Shown here piece by piece: positions 23,206 through 26,902 of a stretch of DNA of 26,902 nt. Below the pieces are notes generated by a model. The model was not told the origin of the DNA. It worked only from the letters and a program-made list of their open reading frames with translations, and did no database searches. Source of the stretch: a virus. The stretch is taken from positions 1 through 26,902 of IMG/VR virus record IMGVR_UViG_3300032278_000098; one strand, written 5' to 3'. The position numbers were made by a program, and so were the translations under genes. Position 1 is the stretch's first letter. Every line of letters starts with the position of its first letter.

Positions 23206-26200
23206 ATGCCACTTTCTACAAATTTCAATGTTACGCCGTATTATGATGATTATGACGAGTCAACGAATTATTATCGTATTCTTTTTAGACCAGGGTATGC
23301 AGTACAGGCAAGAGAAGTAACACAACTACAGACCATACTTCAAAAACAAATTGAGAGGTATGGTCAGCACATGTTTAAGGATGGTAGTAAAGTTTTTGGT
23401 GGAGAAGTAACTTTAGATACTGAAGTTAAATCTCTTAAACTAGAAACTCAGGAATCGGGAGTTAATATTAATGCCGCTTCTTTTTCCGGAACTACTATTA
23501 CTGGTGCAACTTCCAATGCCCGTGCACGTGTCGTGGCTTCGCAGGCAGCCACCTCAAGTACTCAACCTACGTTAATGTTCCATTATTTGTCAGGTGATAC
23601 TTTCGATGACGGAGAAACAATCGCGGCCGGAGCAGTACAAGCAACAGTTGTTAGTGCAGCTGGAGCATCCGGTCTTACTGGAGCTACTGGTAATGGTTCA
23701 GTTGTTAGTGTCGATACAGGCGTATTTTATGTTGGTGGATTCTTCCTCTTTACTCCCGCAAACACTATAATCATGGATGCCTATTCCAAAACTCCTTCTG
23801 GACGTGTTGGATTAGAAATTACAGAATCAACAAAAACAAGTGATGATGATCCTCTGTTACTTGATCCAGCTTCAGGTACTTATAACTATGCTGCACCAGG
23901 TGCTGCAAGATATAAGATTGAATTAGCTCTAAAAAACAAAGCCCTTACCTCAACAGATCCAGTTTTACAACTTGCAGATGAAAATTTTATTCAGCTGTTA
24001 AAAGTTATAAGTGGTATTAAAAATGAAGAAGTTAAGTATCCCATGTATGGGGAACTTGAAAAAACTTTGGCAAGGCGAACATTTGATGAGTCTGGTGACT
24101 ATACAATCACTCCATTTAATTTAGATCTAAAAATTCATAGAGGAATTTCAGGGTTAACTGTGGCATCAGGTGTTGATGGTACTACAGTACATGGAAATAA
24201 TACTCTTTTCCTAACTGAAGTAGATGTAGGAGATGAGATTTATCTTGGATCTAATACTGTGACTTCAACTATTACAGCAATTGCTAATAATACAAGATTA
24301 ACAGTACAAACAACTCTTCCTACAAATACAGGTGATGCGATAATTTACAACGAGTCTGAAATTTCTGCTGGTATGGATGCAGGTAAGGCTTATGTAAAAG
24401 GTTATGAATATGAGAGTATTGATACACAATATCTTGATGTAGATAAGGGTAGGGATACTGACTCTGTTGTTGATTATAGTATGACATCAGAAATAGGAAA
24501 CTATCTTGTGGTTGATACTGCCAGTAGTTTATTTGATGTTGGTGCTTCTGAAGTTTGTCAATTACATTCAGTTCCTTTTGCCTCGATTAACTTAACTAAT
24601 AATACTACATTTGCCGCGACTCAAGTTGGAACAGCAAGAGTCCGCAGTATGGATTGGGATACTAGTTCTGGAAATTCAGCATACGCAGATACAAATCATT
24701 CTAATTACAGACTATATCTCTGGGATGTTAATACTTCAAATAATATCACAGGTACGGTTGGTGGATTGAATTATGATTTTGAAGAGGCCGAGGTTGCCGC
24801 TCCAACTGCGAACACTAGAATGATCCAATTAGATCTTCTTACTACTTCTTATGCAAATGATGCCTATACTGGTGCAAGTATTACAGTTAATACTACAAAT
24901 GGTATAGATTCTACTAGTGATGTTAGAATTATAGATGATTATTTTTCTGTCGTTAATGGTATTACGCAGGAAGATTCTACAGATATAATTCTCCAAGATG
25001 ATACAAGTACAAGCACTCCAAATGCATCGACATTAGGTAAAATATTGTTAATGGATGCTGGAAAATATGTAGTGGCTAATGCCGTATTTTCTCAAGCAAC
25101 CCTAGCTAATACTACTTACGATATAGATTTCAAAATTAAAGATGCAGAAAGTATAATTACTTCAACATTAGCCGCACCTCCTACTATTAATACACATGCT
25201 GACATTGCAGATGCCGGAAAATATAATAGTAGTACTTCAGGAAATACAATCTTATCTAATACAGATAAGAATACTCTTGTCTTTCCGTTACCTCAAAGTC
25301 CAATTAAGGAAACTTCAGCAACAGGTAATACAGTTAGTTACTCGTTTAAGAAAGTTGAGAAAGCACTTTCATCGGATGCTTCTGGAAAATTAACTATTAC
25401 TTTATCTAATCCTAATTATCGATTTATGCCGAGTGGTGGTACTTTATCTACAACCAATTCAAAAGAAAATTTCATTGTAGTTGTTAAGACTCCTAATGCC
25501 GCTCAAACATTTGTTAATGCAGTTTCTTCTACTGCCACATTAACAAGTTCAGATCCAGCAGAAGCAAGACTATTAGCAACTGGAAATTATCTCGACTTAG
25601 GAGCAGTTAATGATGCAGGTACAACAATTAGGCCGGTCACAGTTAATGGTACAAGACAATCAGTAGACATATATTGTAACACCAGCGCCGTTTTTGTAGC
25701 AGATATTATTTATACTGTAGAAAGTTCTTCTGTAAAGAAAGAGCCCGGCCCAAGAACAAAAACATTGGTTTCAGGAAACGGATCAGCTATTGTTGCAACT
25801 ACTGGATCTCCCGCAGTACCTACAACTTCTGTAGCAGGAGGTCAGTTTTATTTTGAAACTCCAAATCAGACACAAACTGAAACAGACTCTATTCCTGTTT
25901 CGGATGCATTTAATTTAGTTAAAGTTGTGGATTCAGGACAACCATTTATTCATGTTACAGCAGCAATGATGGTGGCATCAGCTAATAATATCGCTAGTAG
26001 ATACACATTTGAATCGGGACAAAAAGATAACTTTTATGATCACGCTACTATAAAGTTAAAGCCTGGTCAGCCAGGACCCTCAGGTAAAATTATGGTTGTT
26101 GTCGATTATTTTAATTGGGATGGTGGTGAAGGTTATCACTCTGTAGATTCGTATCCAACATCTGGGGATTATAATAAAGTAGATGCTGGAAGTACTTTAC

Positions 26201-26902
26201 CTTTTAACTATGGGACAATTCCAGATTTTACTAGCCCCACAACAGGAGCAACAGTTAATCTAAGAGATGCAATTGATTTACGCCCGAGAAGGGAAAACGC
26301 ATCAAATGATATGAATGATACATTGGCCATTGAAGGAATTCCAACTCCTGATCCAGATGGTACAATTACTTCATCTTTCAGTTATTATTTGTCAAGAGTA
26401 GATAAAATAGCACTTACCAAAGATAGAAAATTTAAAACACTTAGGGGAGAATCTGGTCTTAATCCAGTAGCACCTCCAGATGATGAAGACTCAATGACAT
26501 TGTATTCATTGAGTATACCGGCATATACTTTTAATCTTACTGATATTACTACACGATATGTTGATAACAAACGATTTACCATGAGAGACATTGGTAAATT
26601 GGAAAAGAGAATTGAAAGAATAGAATATTATACCGCCTTAACCATACTAGAAAAAGAAACCGCCTCAAGAAACTTTTCGACTGGAGGCGCAAGAGATTCT
26701 TTATTCAATCCAACAGGAACAGCATTTAAGAATGGTATATTAGTAGATTCCTTTAGTGGTCACTCAGTAGGTGATGTAATGAATGATGATTATAACGTTT
26801 CAGTAGAATATGCAAAGAAAGAAATGAGACCGGGATTCTACTATGATAATCATCGACTTACATATAGTTTAGGATATATTAATAACGTAACAAAAACCGG
26901 AG
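23206..26902 (+). CDS. DUF4815-type structural protein, 3' end outside the window
   Basis: An open frame runs from this ATG to the window edge, giving at least 1232 residues with no stop. The N-terminus has FNVTPYYDDYDESTNYYRIL, FRPGYAVQARE, TQLQTILQKQIERYGQHMF and KDGSKVFGG, the hallmark of DUF4815 proteins of marine T4-like phages. GKAYVKGYEYE (about residue 393) and ARVRSMDWD (about 479) belong to the same core. A beta module at about 311-382 (SGLTVASGVDGTT, then DVGDEIYLG) resembles modules in the giant protein. Near the right edge a helix with DIGKLEKRIERIEYYTAL (from about residue 1128) suggests a trimeric coiled coil. Position after gp8 is where T4 has gp9 and gp10, so it is probably an outer baseplate or fibre-attachment protein. 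The family is confident; the function is inferred. Confidence 0.88.
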   Translation, partial: MPLSTNFNVTPYYDDYDESTNYYRILFRPGYAVQAREVTQLQTILQKQIERYGQHMFKDGSKVFGGEVTLDTEVKSLKLETQESGVNINAASFSGTTITGATSNARARVVASQAATSSTQPTLMFHYLSGDTFDDGETIAAGAVQATVVSAAGASGLTGATGNGSVVSVDTGVFYVGGFFLFTPANTIIMDAYSKTPSGRVGLEITESTKTSDDDPLLLDPASGTYNYAAPGAARYKIELALKNKALTSTDPVLQLADENFIQLLKVISGIKNEEVKYPMYGELEKTLARRTFDESGDYTITPFNLDLKIHRGISGLTVASGVDGTTVHGNNTLFLTEVDVGDEIYLGSNTVTSTITAIANNTRLTVQTTLPTNTGDAIIYNESEISAGMDAGKAYVKGYEYESIDTQYLDVDKGRDTDSVVDYSMTSEIGNYLVVDTASSLFDVGASEVCQLHSVPFASINLTNNTTFAATQVGTARVRSMDWDTSSGNSAYADTNHSNYRLYLWDVNTSNNITGTVGGLNYDFEEAEVAAPTANTRMIQLDLLTTSYANDAYTGASITVNTTNGIDSTSDVRIIDDYFSVVNGITQEDSTDIILQDDTSTSTPNASTLGKILLMDAGKYVVANAVFSQATLANTTYDIDFKIKDAESIITSTLAAPPTINTHADIADAGKYNSSTSGNTILSNTDKNTLVFPLPQSPIKETSATGNTVSYSFKKVEKALSSDASGKLTITLSNPNYRFMPSGGTLSTTNSKENFIVVVKTPNAAQTFVNAVSSTATLTSSDPAEARLLATGNYLDLGAVNDAGTTIRPVTVNGTRQSVDIYCNTSAVFVADIIYTVESSSVKKEPGPRTKTLVSGNGSAIVATTGSPAVPTTSVAGGQFYFETPNQTQTETDSIPVSDAFNLVKVVDSGQPFIHVTAAMMVASANNIASRYTFESGQKDNFYDHATIKLKPGQPGPSGKIMVVVDYFNWDGGEGYHSVDSYPTSGDYNKVDAGSTLPFNYGTIPDFTSPTTGATVNLRDAIDLRPRRENASNDMNDTLAIEGIPTPDPDGTITSSFSYYLSRVDKIALTKDRKFKTLRGESGLNPVAPPDDEDSMTLYSLSIPAYTFNLTDITTRYVDNKRFTMRDIGKLEKRIERIEYYTALTILEKETASRNFSTGGARDSLFNPTGTAFKNGILVDSFSGHSVGDVMNDDYNVSVEYAKKEMRPGFYYDNHRLTYSLGYINNVTKTG

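Noticed and set aside
1-26902. tRNA genes, CRISPR arrays, insertion sequences, attachment sites
   Set aside because: No cloverleaf-like sequence, regular spaced repeats, transposase or integrase frames, or terminal inverted repeats were seen by eye; coding sequence fills almost the whole window.

Overview
The window is a late structural (baseplate) gene block from an AT-rich, T4-like contractile-tailed phage. It resembles the marine T4-like myoviruses that infect cyanobacteria or SAR11-type bacteria. The evidence is a run of recognisable T4 baseplate homologues (gp4, gp48-like, gp53, gp27-like, gp5-like, gp25, gp6, gp8) in a T4-like order, followed by a DUF4815-type protein common in marine T4-like phages. 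The gp5-like spike has no lysozyme domain. No host gene, tRNA, integrase or CRISPR was seen, so the host cannot be named from this window.

Layout. Positions 1-1054 are on the minus strand: gp4 (head completion), then a 201-residue unknown protein, then the first seven codons of a further gene cut by the window edge. Everything from 1104 to the right edge is on the plus strand. Unit 1 (1104-11796) holds gp48-like tube cap, gp53 wedge, gp27-like hub, gp5-like spike, a 157-residue unknown, an 890-residue structural protein, a 60-residue small protein and a 691-residue structural protein. Unit 2 (11844-21445) holds gp25, gp6 and a giant 2441-residue protein in the gp7 position. Unit 3 (21531 to the end) holds gp8 and a DUF4815 protein cut by the window edge. 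No non-coding stretch exceeds about 90 bases.

Regulation. A perfect T4-type late promoter octamer (TATAAATA) lies before unit 1. A related octamer, CTAAATAT, lies before both unit 2 and unit 3. A similar motif lies on the minus strand just before the 201-residue gene. Within units the genes are tightly packed, several joined by TAATG stop-start overlaps, which suggests coupled translation.

How the genes work together. gp27-like hub and gp5-like spike form the centre of the baseplate. gp48-like caps the hub and starts the tail tube. gp25, gp53, gp6, the giant gp7-position protein and gp8 form the wedges. The DUF4815 protein and the unnamed proteins probably decorate or extend the baseplate.

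The most unusual content is in the giant protein. Its C-terminal half carries two cupredoxin-like domains, each with a complete apparent type 1 copper ligand set (His, then Cys-x2-His-x2-Met). They are embedded in a long series of short acidic repeats of the form hydrophobic-hydrophobic-Glu-Asp.
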